The position numbers and the translations under genes were made by a program. A stretch of DNA of 64,000 bases from Isoperla grammatica (lineage: Eukaryota; Arthropoda; Insecta; Plecoptera; Perlodidae). The stretch covers positions 44,922,822 to 44,986,821 of the forward strand of contig OX246745.1 of the NCBI GenBank assembly GCA_945910005.1, in the 5' to 3' direction. Position 1 is the stretch's first letter. Each line of letters begins with the position of its first letter. Positions 45,584 to 55,427 of this stretch are shown here, in pieces. The notes under the pieces are model-generated. The model saw only the letters and a program-made list of their open reading frames with translations. It did not search any database and had not been told where the DNA came from.

Positions 45584-46664
45584 GGTCATTCTTTTTATAA
45601 ATTGGCCTTACTATGGCCACTTTCATTTTTTGTGGAACCTTCCCCTCTTTCATTGACAGGTTAATCAAATGCGCAATAACTGGAGAAATCTCACTTTTTA
45701 TGTTTTTAATGTCCAACACCCTAATTGCATCGAAACCTGGTTGTTTATTAATATCTAAATTATCAATTATTTCCTCTACTGTGCTTACTTCTACTGGAGG
45801 CAACCACATTGATTGCACATTAGTATTTATACTATCTTCTGGCCCGCAAGATAAATAGCAGTCATGCGTTACGTCCTCCACCTCCTGTACGAAAGTGTCA
45901 GCGAACTGGTTTGCTATATATTCGTGAGTATGTTTTTTGCCTAAATAATTGTTTATTACTACATCAACGGGATCTTTGGTTTTCCGTCCTGATACTTTGT
46001 TTATTATATTCCAGGTTCCTTTTATATCATCTTTACTTTTGTTAATTTCTTCCCTATAATAATTCACCTTAGCTACTTGTATACTTTTATTGACCTTGTT
46101 CCTAGATTTTTTGTAATTGTCTCTATATAATCTTTTATTTGGATTTAATGGATTACAGCTCTTCCACTGATTAAATAATTTGTCTCTGTTTTTCATATTT
46201 TGGAGTAACGCGGGTGTTAACCATGATTTTGGAGTTTTATTTCTACTACGCACATGTGAAGTATATTGTGACCTTTTGTAACAACTGTCAAATTTGTTAC
46301 ATATTCGATCATAAAGCTCTTCACAGCGGTTTATGTGCAACAAGTTTACCCAATTAGCATATTCCAATTCTTTTAATAGTTTATGTTCATTTAAACGTAC
46401 AGTTATTTTTTCTGTCAACAAATCGTCTCTGTTACTTATGGTTCCATCGCCAAGTGATGCGAGTGTAAGATAGTGATCTGAAATTTTCGATGTTATTACC
46501 GCAGCTTTAACTTTTCCTTTTATTATTCCACGAATATAGATGTGATCAATACAGCTAACTTTTAATTCGTCTCGGACAAATTCTTCTCTTGTCGGAACGT
46601 GTATACATTTTAAGTATCCATTTAATGCTAAAACACTTTCATAAGACTGTACATACGGATTATT
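45584..46664 (-). pseudogene. LINE-B ORF2, endonuclease end and RT N-terminal part
   Basis: The middle third of LINE-B ORF2, between the two LTR elements. It starts at the Copia joint with NPYVQSYES and carries the end of the APE-type endonuclease (SCIDHIYIRG and KISDHYLT, the last with the catalytic His). It continues through the linker (KTPKSWLTPALLQNMKNRDK) into the RT N-terminus (NKQPGFDAIRV, then KVAIVRPIYKKND). At the GGTC duplication it joins the downstream part at DHMCFSNYRP in the same frame. There is no internal stop. Confidence 0.9.
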
Positions 46665-46840
46665 TGTTAGAAAATAATTTAAACTATCTGTTTTAAATTA
46701 TGAACATGATTTATTAAAAATCAGAAAGCACACTGGAAAAATGTACAAGAAGCCATAGAAACGTCATAACAAAGTCTTGGCTACTTGACAGCCTTCTATA
46801 TGTAAACACTACACATTGGTGTCCTACACTATTGCCAACA
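46665..46840 (-). repeat. 3' LTR of Copia element
   Basis: 176 bp. The adjoining plus-strand CCCCCTCTCG (46841-46850) is the polypurine tract (CGAGAGGGGG) on the minus strand. Confidence 0.93.
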
Positions 46841-46854
46841 CCCCCTCTCGACAG

Positions 46855-48447
46855 CTAATGTGTAATTCCCATCAGATGTCTCAATTTTTCAAATTGGGTT
46901 TTTGGAAGTGGTTTTGTGAAAACGTCCGCTATCATGTTGTCACTTTCACAGTAGACAAGTTCAATCACTTCCCTGTCCACCAAATCTCGCAGATGATGAT
47001 GACGTACATCAATATGCTTGGTACGACTGTTAATTTTCTCATTTAATGCCAATTTTATGCATCCCTGATTATCTTCGTACAACACTGTAGCCTTGTCTAC
47101 TACTTGTCCAAAGTCTTGGAGCATTTGACGTAACCACACAAGTTCTTGGCTAGCATATGAAACCGACACGTACTCCGCTTCTGTAGATGACAGTGCAACT
47201 GACACCTGTTTCTTGCTGGACCAGGAAATTGGGCTATCATCCAGTTTAAAAAGATACCCACTTGTTGATTTGCGATCACTACTATCACCTGCCCAGTCTG
47301 CATCAGCATATCCTGTGAGTTTAAGCTCGCTTCCAGCTGAGAGTCTCAACTGCATTGTTATGGTATTCTTGAGATATCTCATCACCCTCTTCAAGGCGGT
47401 CCAATCTTTTTGTCGGGGTTTGCTTACTCGCCTGCATAAAAATCCCATTGCTGCAGCTATGTCAGGTCTTGTTGTTGTAGCAATATACAGAAGAGAACCC
47501 ACTGCTTGCCTGTACCTTTCATTATCTGGCAGAAGATCATCTACATCTTGTAACTTGGTATATTCTGTATCCATTGGCGTTACTGTCCCTTTGGCTTGAT
47601 CCATTCCATACATCTTTAAAATGGAATCAATTTTTGTATTTTGATTTAAAAGAAATGTACCATCTTCTTCTCTTTGTATCTGAATACCTAAGTAATAAGT
47701 CGCATTTCCCAGATCTTTTGTTTCAAAATGCCTGTTCAATTTTTCCTTCAATATTTCTATCTGAACTTCATCTTCATGAGCTATAAGCAGATCGTCAACG
47801 TATACTAATACGTACATAAACTTGTTATCTTCACACTTAGTATATAGACACTGATCAGCTTGGCTTCGCTTAAAACCATTTTCATTTAGAACTTGATTCA
47901 TTTTTAAATTCCAAGCTCTTGCAGCTTGTTTCAATCCATATATGGATTTTCTTAATTTACAAACTAGATATTCTTTTCCTTCTTCCACGAATCCGATTGG
48001 TTGCTTTAAGTACAACTCTTCTTCAACATCACCATTGAGGAATGCCGTCTTGATATCAAAATGCTTTACAGTCATTTTCTTAGTTGCTGCAATCGTTAGA
48101 AGAGTTCTAAAGGTGCTCTGTTTTACTACAGGGGCAAATGTAGCATTGTAGTCTTCTCCATATGTTTGTGAAACTCCTTTTGCAACTAATCTTGCTTTAT
48201 ACCGTTGTATTTTTCCTTGTGAGTCACATTTAGCTTTGAAAACCCATTTGCATCCAATGGCACGTTTTCCAGCTGGTAGATCTGTCAACTCCCATGTATT
48301 ATTAGATACAAGAGAATGAAATTCTTCTTTGGTAGCATCAATCCACTTCTGTCTCTCTGATTCAGGTAGCCCCATCATATCTTTCCAAGATTCTGGTTCC
48401 GATTGTGGCTCTGCGTGTGTGAAATAAGACAGTTTTAGAGGTGGCAC
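46855..48447 (-). CDS. Copia RT and RNase H
   Basis: 530 codons from the GTG at 48447, which is not a real start. The frame is open upstream to about 48595 and carries the usual pre-RT segment (QPIRTSKRVNKGVPP). RT begins at WKDMMGLPESERQKWIDATK and has the CKWVFKAK motif, FDIKTAFLNGD (first catalytic Asp, about residue 131) and the catalytic YVDD at 216-219. The Ty1/copia RNase H follows with YADADWAGD (about 380), STEAEY (421-426), YEDNQG (457-462) and the final KHIDVRHH. In an intact element this is the end of a single polyprotein. Here it is separated by a one-base frame change, so production would need frameshifting or the copy is inactive. Confidence 0.93.
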   Translation of the reverse strand: MPPLKLSYFTHAEPQSEPESWKDMMGLPESERQKWIDATKEEFHSLVSNNTWELTDLPAGKRAIGCKWVFKAKCDSQGKIQRYKARLVAKGVSQTYGEDYNATFAPVVKQSTFRTLLTIAATKKMTVKHFDIKTAFLNGDVEEELYLKQPIGFVEEGKEYLVCKLRKSIYGLKQAARAWNLKMNQVLNENGFKRSQADQCLYTKCEDNKFMYVLVYVDDLLIAHEDEVQIEILKEKLNRHFETKDLGNATYYLGIQIQREEDGTFLLNQNTKIDSILKMYGMDQAKGTVTPMDTEYTKLQDVDDLLPDNERYRQAVGSLLYIATTTRPDIAAAMGFLCRRVSKPRQKDWTALKRVMRYLKNTITMQLRLSAGSELKLTGYADADWAGDSSDRKSTSGYLFKLDDSPISWSSKKQVSVALSSTEAEYVSVSYASQELVWLRQMLQDFGQVVDKATVLYEDNQGCIKLALNEKINSRTKHIDVRHHHLRDLVDREVIELVYCESDNMIADVFTKPLPKTQFEKLRHLMGITH

Positions 48448-48581
48448 ACCCTTGTTGACTCTTTTGGATGTTCTAATTGGTTGATTTACTTTTTCAACTG
48501 ACCGAGATTTCTCTTTTTCCGCTTCCGGTTCTTCAACTTGATTATTTGATGGTGCGATCTGTACTTGAAATCGCTGTTCCT

Positions 48582-50762
48582 CTACACATGTTTGTCTCCT
48601 GGTGTTGATTCCATACCGTTAGCAATTTCTAATAATCCCACCTGGTCCTCCTCAATTACCACAGTTCGACTAATAGTAATTTTGTTTGTTGCTGGATGTA
48701 GGATTCTGTAGCCTTTAGATGTGTCACAAAATCCCACCACAACCCCCTCTTGCGCATTAGGATCTAATTTTGTTCTCTTTTCCTTTGGGATATAAACATA
48801 TGCCTTACTTCCAAAGATTCGAATATGTTTGATCGTAGGCTTCTGTTCATTCCACAGTTCATATGGTGTTACTTCTATTGCTTTGCTTGGCAATCTATTT
48901 TGCAAGTAACATGCTGTCACGACAGCCTCTCCCCAGTACTTTGTTGGAAGATTTGCAACTAATAGCATACATTTAGCTGCTTCCATTAGTGACCTGTTTT
49001 TGCGCTCTGCAACTCCATTTTGTTGAGGTGAGTATGGTACTGTTGTCTGAAATTGAATGCCCTCTTTGGCAAAAATGCTTCGAGTTTTCTTCCCTGTATA
49101 TTCGCCACCGTTGTCGGCACGAAACTTCTTAGGTTTTCTTCCAAACTTATTGGTTACCATAGCAATGTATTCTTCTATCTTAGCTGCAACTTCATCCTTG
49201 GTATGTAGAAGATACACTGTTGTATACCTCGAGTAATCATCTATGAACGTCAGAAAATATTTCTTCTTTCCAGGCGTTTCTATCTTCATTGGTCCACATA
49301 CATCAGTGTGAATTAAGTCCAATGGTTGCTTAGCCCGATTCACACTTACCTTAGGAAAAGCTTTCTTAGTCAATTTCCCCTTTATGCAACTAACACACTT
49401 CATGAGGTTATCACAATTGTCAATTTTAAAATCTGCCACAAGATCATTGCTTACCAAACTTTTAATAGCTTCCGGATCTCGATGTCCAAGTCGGCGATGC
49501 CACAAGTGGATGCAATTACTGTGCTGTTGTTTAGTTACATTTACCTTTTCCTTACATGACAACTTGAACAAATCATTGACAACATTTGCTCTTGCCACAA
49601 TTTCATTGTTGTTCAGAATAATACATTCATCTTCTTTGAAAACAACAACGTACCCTAATTTAGTTAATTTCTGTACCGAAATCAAACTGTCTTGTAACTG
49701 TGGAGCATACATCACATTCTTGACAAGAAATCTTATTGTCTTTGTAGGAGATACAATGCAATTTAAATAACCTTCACCAACTCCTTCAGATAACATCTGC
49801 TGTCCATTGGCAGTGGTGATCTTATCTATCCTAGTATGATAAAATGTCGTGAAGAAACTTCTATCATTCGTCATGTGACTAGTGGCTCCCGAGTCTATAT
49901 ACCACATATTATGTCGTAATGACTCTGCAGAAGATCTAAAACACACCTCCTTATGATATACTCCCTCTTCATTATCCACTAGGCCTACACATTTTGCCTT
50001 TTGATAATCATTTTGTTTTTCATACTCTTGCATTTTCTTTTTCCATACTTTGCAATCTTTCTTTAAGTGTCCTACTTTCTTACATACAAAGCATTCACGA
50101 ATCTCCCTACTTTCCTTTTTAAACAGCTTGCCTTTGTTATTAAACAGCTTTGACCTTAATGCTGATTCAAACTGTGAATCAACAGCTCCCGAGTTGTGGA
50201 ACTTACGCTTGTATTCATCCATAAGCTTACCCTTCACATACTCTAATGTGAGCTCATCATCCGGCCTGGCATCTAATGCTGTTACAAGTGAATCATACTC
50301 ATTTGGTAATCCACCTAATAATAGAGCTGCTACATGAAAATCTTTAATTTCTTCTCCAATTCCACGTAAATGCTCTACCATTTCCAAGGTTCCCCTGATG
50401 TAAACTTGCATCTCTTGGTCCCTTTCTAACTTTGTTTGATATAACTTTCTTAATAAATATAATTTATTACTTAAATTTGCCCGTTCATGCACTTTTTGTA
50501 GCTCAAGCCACATGCCTCTGGCACTATTGCATTTACAAATGTGGATGATTTGGTTACTATCAACACTCAAAGAAATTGTAGTCTGTGCTTTTTCATCTTT
50601 TTCAGACCAATTGGCAGGTAACTCATGTGGTTTATCATTACTAACAACTAACCACGTACCTTCTCTGATAAGCAGCATTTTCATTATAAACTTCCATGTC
50701 TGGTAGTTACCATCATTCAGCTTTGCAACTGAAAACATCCTTTCTTCTGACATTATGTCCAC
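48582..50762 (-). CDS. Copia gag, protease and integrase
   Basis: 726 codons from an ATG (MDIMSEERMFSVAKL). The Gag region (1-215) has the Copia pattern GNYQTWKFIMKMLL and LLGGLPNEYDSLV. The zinc knuckle is CX2CX4HX4C at 224-237. The protease active site is D290-S-G in WYIDSGATSHMT. The integrase zinc module is H422, H427, C456 and C459, and the catalytic triad is D487, D550 and E586, a D,D35E spacing. The end (KLDPNAQEGVVVGF) is normal for the family. The frame then stops at HV, about 45 codons before the expected RT linker, because of the frameshift. Confidence 0.94.
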   Translation of the reverse strand: MDIMSEERMFSVAKLNDGNYQTWKFIMKMLLIREGTWLVVSNDKPHELPANWSEKDEKAQTTISLSVDSNQIIHICKCNSARGMWLELQKVHERANLSNKLYLLRKLYQTKLERDQEMQVYIRGTLEMVEHLRGIGEEIKDFHVAALLLGGLPNEYDSLVTALDARPDDELTLEYVKGKLMDEYKRKFHNSGAVDSQFESALRSKLFNNKGKLFKKESREIRECFVCKKVGHLKKDCKVWKKKMQEYEKQNDYQKAKCVGLVDNEEGVYHKEVCFRSSAESLRHNMWYIDSGATSHMTNDRSFFTTFYHTRIDKITTANGQQMLSEGVGEGYLNCIVSPTKTIRFLVKNVMYAPQLQDSLISVQKLTKLGYVVVFKEDECIILNNNEIVARANVVNDLFKLSCKEKVNVTKQQHSNCIHLWHRRLGHRDPEAIKSLVSNDLVADFKIDNCDNLMKCVSCIKGKLTKKAFPKVSVNRAKQPLDLIHTDVCGPMKIETPGKKKYFLTFIDDYSRYTTVYLLHTKDEVAAKIEEYIAMVTNKFGRKPKKFRADNGGEYTGKKTRSIFAKEGIQFQTTVPYSPQQNGVAERKNRSLMEAAKCMLLVANLPTKYWGEAVVTACYLQNRLPSKAIEVTPYELWNEQKPTIKHIRIFGSKAYVYIPKEKRTKLDPNAQEGVVVGFCDTSKGYRILHPATNKITISRTVVIEEDQVGLLEIANGMESTPGDKHV

Positions 50763-50857
50763 TTATTTTTTAAAAAATGTCAAAATACAAACTTTACTTT
50801 AAAACTTTACTTAAGTTACACTGCACTGCAATAGTTTCTTTAAATTAGCAGAACATC

Positions 50858-50871
50858 CTGGGCCCATAACC
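50858..50871 (-). promoter_or_regulatory. primer binding site, internal initiator-tRNA type
   Basis: The plus strand reads CTGGGCCCATAACC immediately before the LTR. That is the anticodon arm of insect initiator tRNA-Met, with the CAU anticodon. The minus-strand site can therefore pair with a half-tRNA, the priming mode known for Drosophila copia. Confidence 0.85.
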
Positions 50872-51047
50872 TGTTAGAAAATAATTTAAACTATCTGTTT
50901 TAAATTATGAACATGATTTATTAAAAATCAGAAAGCACACTGGAAAAATGTACAAGAAGCCATAGAAACGTCATAACAAAGTCTTGGCTACTTGACAGCC
51001 TTCTATATGTAAACACTACACATTGGTGTCGCACACTATTGCCAACA
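50872..51047 (-). repeat. 5' LTR of Copia element
   Basis: 176 bp, two differences from the other LTR. The plus-strand TTATT that follows is the target duplication. Confidence 0.93.
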
Positions 51048-51583
51048 TTATTTACGTCGAGGAGATTTAAATTAATATCTCCCATGAAGAGCCCGAATTT
51101 ATTTTTATGGTTACCCTTTATGTGGCGGTCTATTTCATCAATAAAATCATTTTTTGCATTATTATCAGGGGGTCTATATACGCAGAGCATGTCAATCTTA
51201 GTTACATTATCTAAAGTTATAACACCTGCGATACCTTCAAAAGAAACAAAAGCAAACTTAATATTTTCTAATTTTAAAGTAGATCTAAAAAATAAAAGTA
51301 ATCCTCCTCCTCTCCTTCCGATTCTAGAATTACATACGGAGTCATAACCATTTAAATGATAGTTGTGTTGATTGTCCGGTAAAGACGTCTCGCTGAGAAG
51401 AAGCAAGTCGTATTTACCATTAAAAGAACTAAGAACTATGTTTAACTCATCCCAGTGAGCCGCTATCGATCGCACATTTAAATGAACACATGTTAAACCA
51501 GAATCATCACAAACCCAGTCATCAAAACAAGCAACGGTATTACAACTTATCTGTAGGTCAGAGTCCAAATCGGTTATGTCCAT
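51048..51583 (-). pseudogene. LINE-B ORF2, endonuclease N-terminal part
   Basis: Start of ORF2 (MDITDLDSDL). The APE-type endonuclease motifs are LNVRSI (N36), LLSETSL (E65), RRGGGLLLFF, LCVYRPP and GDINLN (D169, N171). The Copia insertion falls after about residue 179 (LLDVNN), and the frame continues at 46664. The enzyme would nick target DNA to prime reverse transcription. Confidence 0.92.
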
Positions 51584-51630
51584 GAAAATAGCTTAATCGA
51601 CGTAGATGAGGTGTTTGTGTGACAGACAAC

Positions 51631-51860
51631 TTACGTGACTGGCAATTGTTCGTTTCTCAGCTTGCAAAGGTCAGCAACTGACTTCATTGTCAACACACGA
51701 CGAGAAGATTCGTTTTCTTTCGCTAAAATTTTTCCGTTACTCCACCACACGAACTTATATCCTACTTCTCCTGATTTTTGCTTAACTCTCCACAGCAGAT
51801 TCTTGTAGTACGGCGAGAGATTTTCCCTTATTCTCACGCTAAGTTCCGACCGACAATGAT
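51631..51860 (-). pseudogene. LINE-B ORF1 C-terminal remnant
   Basis: About 75 codons ending 47 bp before ORF2. RENLSPYYKNLLWRVK, YKFVWWSNGKILAKE and SVADLCKLR match the usual C-terminus of ORF1 nucleic-acid-binding proteins in Jockey/CR1-type LINEs (pattern YKFVWxKNGxI). The N-terminal part is missing, cut off next to (AAT)n. Confidence 0.78.
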
Positions 51861-51905
51861 TCCCAAATAATTGCTTGTTTGTAAAGTTATTTTAAAAAAT
51901 GGAAA

Positions 51906-52038
<133 letters not shown>

Positions 52039-53290
52039 TGTTTTTTCTTTCTTTTTATTTGTAATGAGCACATACTACAAAAACAGCTTAATATCCACAA
52101 AGCCTTATAGAAGACTTGTCTGTGGGTAAGACAAAAGAAAATAACGTATTTACTTCTCGGTAATGTGCAATTAACATAACTAACGAAAAATAGTTCCATT
52201 TCACAAAAGCACATAAAGTCATACATAATACCAAAACATAAAATAACCAACACTGGAACATCCAACACAAAACATATATTCTACATGTACAAAATTTTAT
52301 AGAGAAAGAAAATACAGACAATCACAATTGGCAATTCCCAGGCTAAATCATATATATAAAACAACAACTATCTATTAGCATAGTAGTTGTAACAAATGCA
52401 TTTTAATTTCTGTTTTTATGACTGACAATTTTTCTAAATGTTTTAAATTAGCAGGGATTTCATTGAATATCAAAGGTGTTAAATAAAAAAGCGTCCTCTT
52501 TCCATATTTGTTATTAAATCTTGGTAAAGTAACATTTTCTTTTTGCTTCCATCTAGTAACTCCAACGACATTTGCAGAAATTTCATATGGTCTATTGAAA
52601 TAATATTTTAAAATAAAGCGATATTTATAAAGATACGAGACAGGCAATAGATTACAAAAGCTAAAAATCGAGGATGTATTATTAGAGGCAAGTAAGTGGT
52701 CTTTGACAAAGCAGGGCGTTATTGATTTTTACATTGATTTTTGGAGTTTTACTATTAAGTTTACATGCCGGGAGGATGCTGTACCCCAAGCTAGTAAACC
52801 ATAAGAAATAATGGACTCAGCTATGGCAAGGTATACTGAACGTAAAAGCTTAAAGGGTAGCACCATCTTTAATTTATACAGCTGAAAAGCACAAGATCTT
52901 AACCGATTACATAATTTAATTATATGAGGTACCCAAGTAAAAAATCTATCGATAGTTAAACCTAAATAAACGTAGCTCTCTACACATTCAATTTTTATGT
53001 TGCAGTTACAAATTACCTCGTTAGCACCACCATGTAAGCATTTATACGAATGGTATACAATATTAAATGGCTGCAATCTATTTTGATTATGAGGTGAACA
53101 AATATGAACAATTTTAGTTTTGGTGGCATTAATGATAAGATTGCTGTCGTGGGTCACATAAGCAATTTTGTAAAATCCTTCTTTAAATGAAATTCAGCAT
53201 GTTTGATATATTTATGTGCAAAGAGTAAAACGGTGTCGTCAGCATACATAAATACTTTACAGTTCTTTACACACTTTGTTAAAGGGGTTC
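52039..53290 (-). mobile_element. LINE-C, 5'-truncated relative of LINE-B
   Basis: A minus-strand LINE 3' half. The RT YADD motif lies at about 53235-53246. Palm-to-thumb coding runs to 52375, then a 3' UTR leads into (ATT)n. The protein is clearly related to LINE-B (HICSPHNQNR against HICMPLNKDR; LRSCAFQLYKLK against LRSCAYQLYNLK), but diverged enough to be another copy or subfamily. Confidence 0.85.
52375..53290 (-). pseudogene. LINE-C ORF2 C-terminal fragment, frameshifted
   Basis: The frame with VFMYADDTVLLFAHKY is lost near 53155. The next (53157-52729) carries SNLIINATKTKIVHIC, YVYLGLTIDRFFTW and ISYGLLAWG, and stops at KSM. The C-terminal part (52647-52375) is in a different frame with LPRFNNKYGKRTLFYLTPLIFN. 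At least two frameshifts and the 5' truncation make it non-functional. Confidence 0.85.
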
Positions 53291-53745
53291 TCACCCGCTG
53301 CATCAAAAAAATATGTTTAACTAAGGCTGATTAGCTATGAAATTAGCGACTAAATGAAAAGAAATCGGGTTCACCATAACCCGGGAAAAAAATATCAAAG
53401 TTAGTGATTTTCGAGCTAGGTCCCATCGGCGAAAATCTCCCATAAGAAATAGCATTGGGACGACCTGTATTCCTTGGAACCTTGGAGGATTCTGCTCCAA
53501 AAAAAAAATGATGTAATACTTTTCGCTGCGTCTTTTGTTTCTGCGTATTTCGTATATTTTGGTTTTGTAATCGGAGCTTCCGTTCAGGTACAAAATAAAG
53601 ATGTGTAATCGGGTGCTGCATTTCGTTTTGAGCGTTACTGTGCGCATCAGCACGTCGTCACACGATACTCGAAGGAGGGGTAAACGAGTGGAAGGAGGGG
53701 CAGGCAGCACGTGTGTAGTCAGTCAGTCAGGGTCACGGGTTTGCA
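53291..53745. other. unannotated interval upstream of P2X7-like gene
   Basis: Contains a 129-codon minus-strand frame with no similarity I recognise. It may hold the 5' region of the P2X7-like unit, but I see no clear promoter. Confidence 0.3.
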
Positions 53746-53790
53746 TTGCATCGTCTCGTAATTGTAACACTTTGCGTAGCATATTTCTCG

Positions 53791-54308
53791 ATGGCTACGA
53801 CTGGGTACCAGTTTGAGCCCGAATATTCTGCAGAAGAATTGGCAGAAATAGAGAAAGCCAAAGAGTCTATTGAAAGAATTAGCGATGGCGATAGGAACAA
53901 TAAGAAAAATTGGTGCAAATGTGACGAATGTTCAGTTATGCCCACAGTCGCCGAATGTATTTGTTGTGCGAAAATACCGGCTGTGAGAAGTATGTTAGAA
54001 GACAACGTGTGCATTACGTACCACCAAATATTTGATAACTTTATTTTGATTTCATACAAATTGCAACTGAAAGAAGTAAAAAGAAATCGTATTCTATCGA
54101 ACCAGTACCAAACAATTTATGGCGGCATTTAGCGTACCGACAGTTTGTGTATTGGATTAACTCAAACACAGCTCTGGGCAAACACAACCGCGTTATTATA
54201 CCTTCTAGTGTAGTGAATAAAATAAGGTAACGGTTCCCGTATGTGTCGGGCAAATATACTGGGTTTATTCCATTTGAAGAGACATCCGTGCAAGTTGTAC
54301 CTGACTGA
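53791..54308 (+). pseudogene. P2X7 C-terminal-like zinc domain protein, broken
   Basis: I choose the ATG at 53791 (MATTGYQFEP), because the residues before it look non-coding. YQFEPEYSAEELAEIEKAK is followed by a cysteine-rich block: WCKCDECSVMPT, then CICCAKIPAV, then CITYHQIF. This matches the zinc-binding C-terminal domain of the P2X7 receptor, which also occurs alone in many invertebrate proteins. The frame stops at 54130-54132. The next frame, from about 54123, continues the family pattern (RHLAYRQFVYWIN, NRVIIPSSVVNKIR, then KYTGF) but has a TAA at 54228-54230. One frameshift and one nonsense codon therefore break it. No P2X channel part is present. Stand-alone copies are often multi-copy, so it may be part of a mobile element; that is inference. 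Confidence 0.78.
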
Positions 54309-54710
54309 TCTAAACTTTAACTTATTTCGTCTCCGCGACATAGTAAAAAATTTAATAGGTATCATTGTTTTTAATCTTTTTGCATTGAAGGTAGCATTAC
54401 ATTACACGGAAGCCTACATAACATATACCTAAAAGCGGGTGTGCAGTTGCTAGTTGCTAGTGAACAAACAACTGTTTCGCCAGTTTCAATTTCAATTTTC
54501 ATTCAGTCCACTTGAAGGAAGAGGATCGCCATCCTTTGTCCCTTTGTTGTTGCAACCGTACACATAACAACACGGCATTATATTATTTACAATAAAGAAA
54601 ATAATTGTCAATAAGTAATATAGCTATGATAACAGACACAGTACAAGACACACAGTTACACACCATACACGAGAATGCACGCACATGGGAAAACTAAGCT
54701 TCACCCGTAA
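54309..54710. other. unannotated interval
   Basis: AT-rich, with no gene or repeat recognised. Confidence 0.35.
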
Positions 54711-54711
54711 A

Positions 54712-55238
54712 CTAGATCCTCAACGTTCTCTCTTTCAACTTTTTCGACGTTCTCGAGCTCGAAATTTTTATTCCTGCCGTACTGATCAAGAACATTCAAT
54801 TGATTTGCCATAATATGGCAAATCAATTGAATGTTCTTGATCTTGATCCTTTTCGTCACACCGTTTTTCAAGCGAAGAAACAGACTTTTGCAATGAATTT
54901 ATCTCGGCTGATAATTCCTCTTTAAATTTCACAAATTCGTTGCGAAAAACGTCCCGCAGCTCGCTAATTATACTATCCTTATCACAGTAATCGAACGCAC
55001 GAGTGGTATCACTACTTGGAGTATGGTCTCCAGACTTCTTACCCCGGCACCCAACACAGCGCCACTGATTTTTACTATCCTGACTCTTTGCAGAGTATGT
55101 AGATTTTTTAAGACCAGAGCACATATAATGGTAACAACTATCACAGCCTACACAGCTCACAAGGTCACCGTCTTGAGGCAAAGCGTTTCCACATTGTCCA
55201 CACTGCATCACGATAGCGGCTATAGTCACCCGATTCAC
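54712..55238 (-). pseudogene. LINE ORF1 fragment with PHD finger
   Basis: Read on the minus strand. A PHD finger with complete C4HC3 spacing comes first (C13, C16, C29, C32, H37, C40, C61, C64). A coiled-coil segment follows (FRNEFVKFKEELSAEINSLQ and SVSSLEKRC). PHD plus coiled coil is known from ORF1 proteins of CR1/Jockey-type LINEs. A 59-nt palindrome (54784-54842) then interrupts the frame. After it, in a different frame, YGRNKNFELENVEK and ENVEDLV fit the beginning of the ORF1 RNA-binding domain, ending at a TGA near 54712. The rest of the element is missing, and the 5' side abuts (AAT)n. Confidence 0.75.
54784..54842. repeat. perfect 59-nt palindrome
   Basis: 29-base arms (starting GATCAAGAACATTCAATTGA) around one central base, with no mismatch. 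It lies inside the LINE ORF1 coding sequence and shifts its frame. Confidence 0.97.
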
Positions 55239-55296
55239 GAGGAGACGGAGCTAACTGAAAACACGTCCGCACACACCGAGCACTGAAGCGACTATG

Positions 55297-55427
<131 letters not shown>

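Larger units (their letters stand above)
46665..51047 (-). mobile_element. Ty1/copia LTR retrotransposon inserted in LINE-B
   Basis: LTRs of 176 bp (46665-46840 and 50872-51047) start TGTTAG and end CCAACA on the plus strand, and differ at two adjacent-region positions (CCT versus CGC context). The target duplication TTATT is perfect (46660-46664 and 51048-51052). The protease, integrase, RT, RNase H order defines Ty1/copia. Transcription is on the minus strand, so the 5' LTR is the right-hand copy. One frameshift near 48590 separates the integrase and RT frames. Confidence 0.96.
38244..51860 (-). mobile_element. LINE-B (Jockey/CR1-type), split by gypsy B and Copia
   Basis: Read on the minus strand, it has an ORF1 C-terminal remnant (about 51860-51631), then ORF2 endonuclease (51583), RT and C-terminal region (stop at 38550), 3' UTR, AATAAA and an A-rich tail (38244-38275). 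The Copia element (46665-51047) and gypsy B (39927-45583) lie inside ORF2. With each insertion and one duplication copy removed, the ORF2 frame is continuous across both joints. ORF1 is truncated at about 51860 next to (AAT)n. Confidence 0.9.

Noticed and set aside
53791..54308. A P2X receptor gene.
   Set aside because: Only the C-terminal zinc domain pattern is present. No transmembrane segments or channel domain are found nearby.
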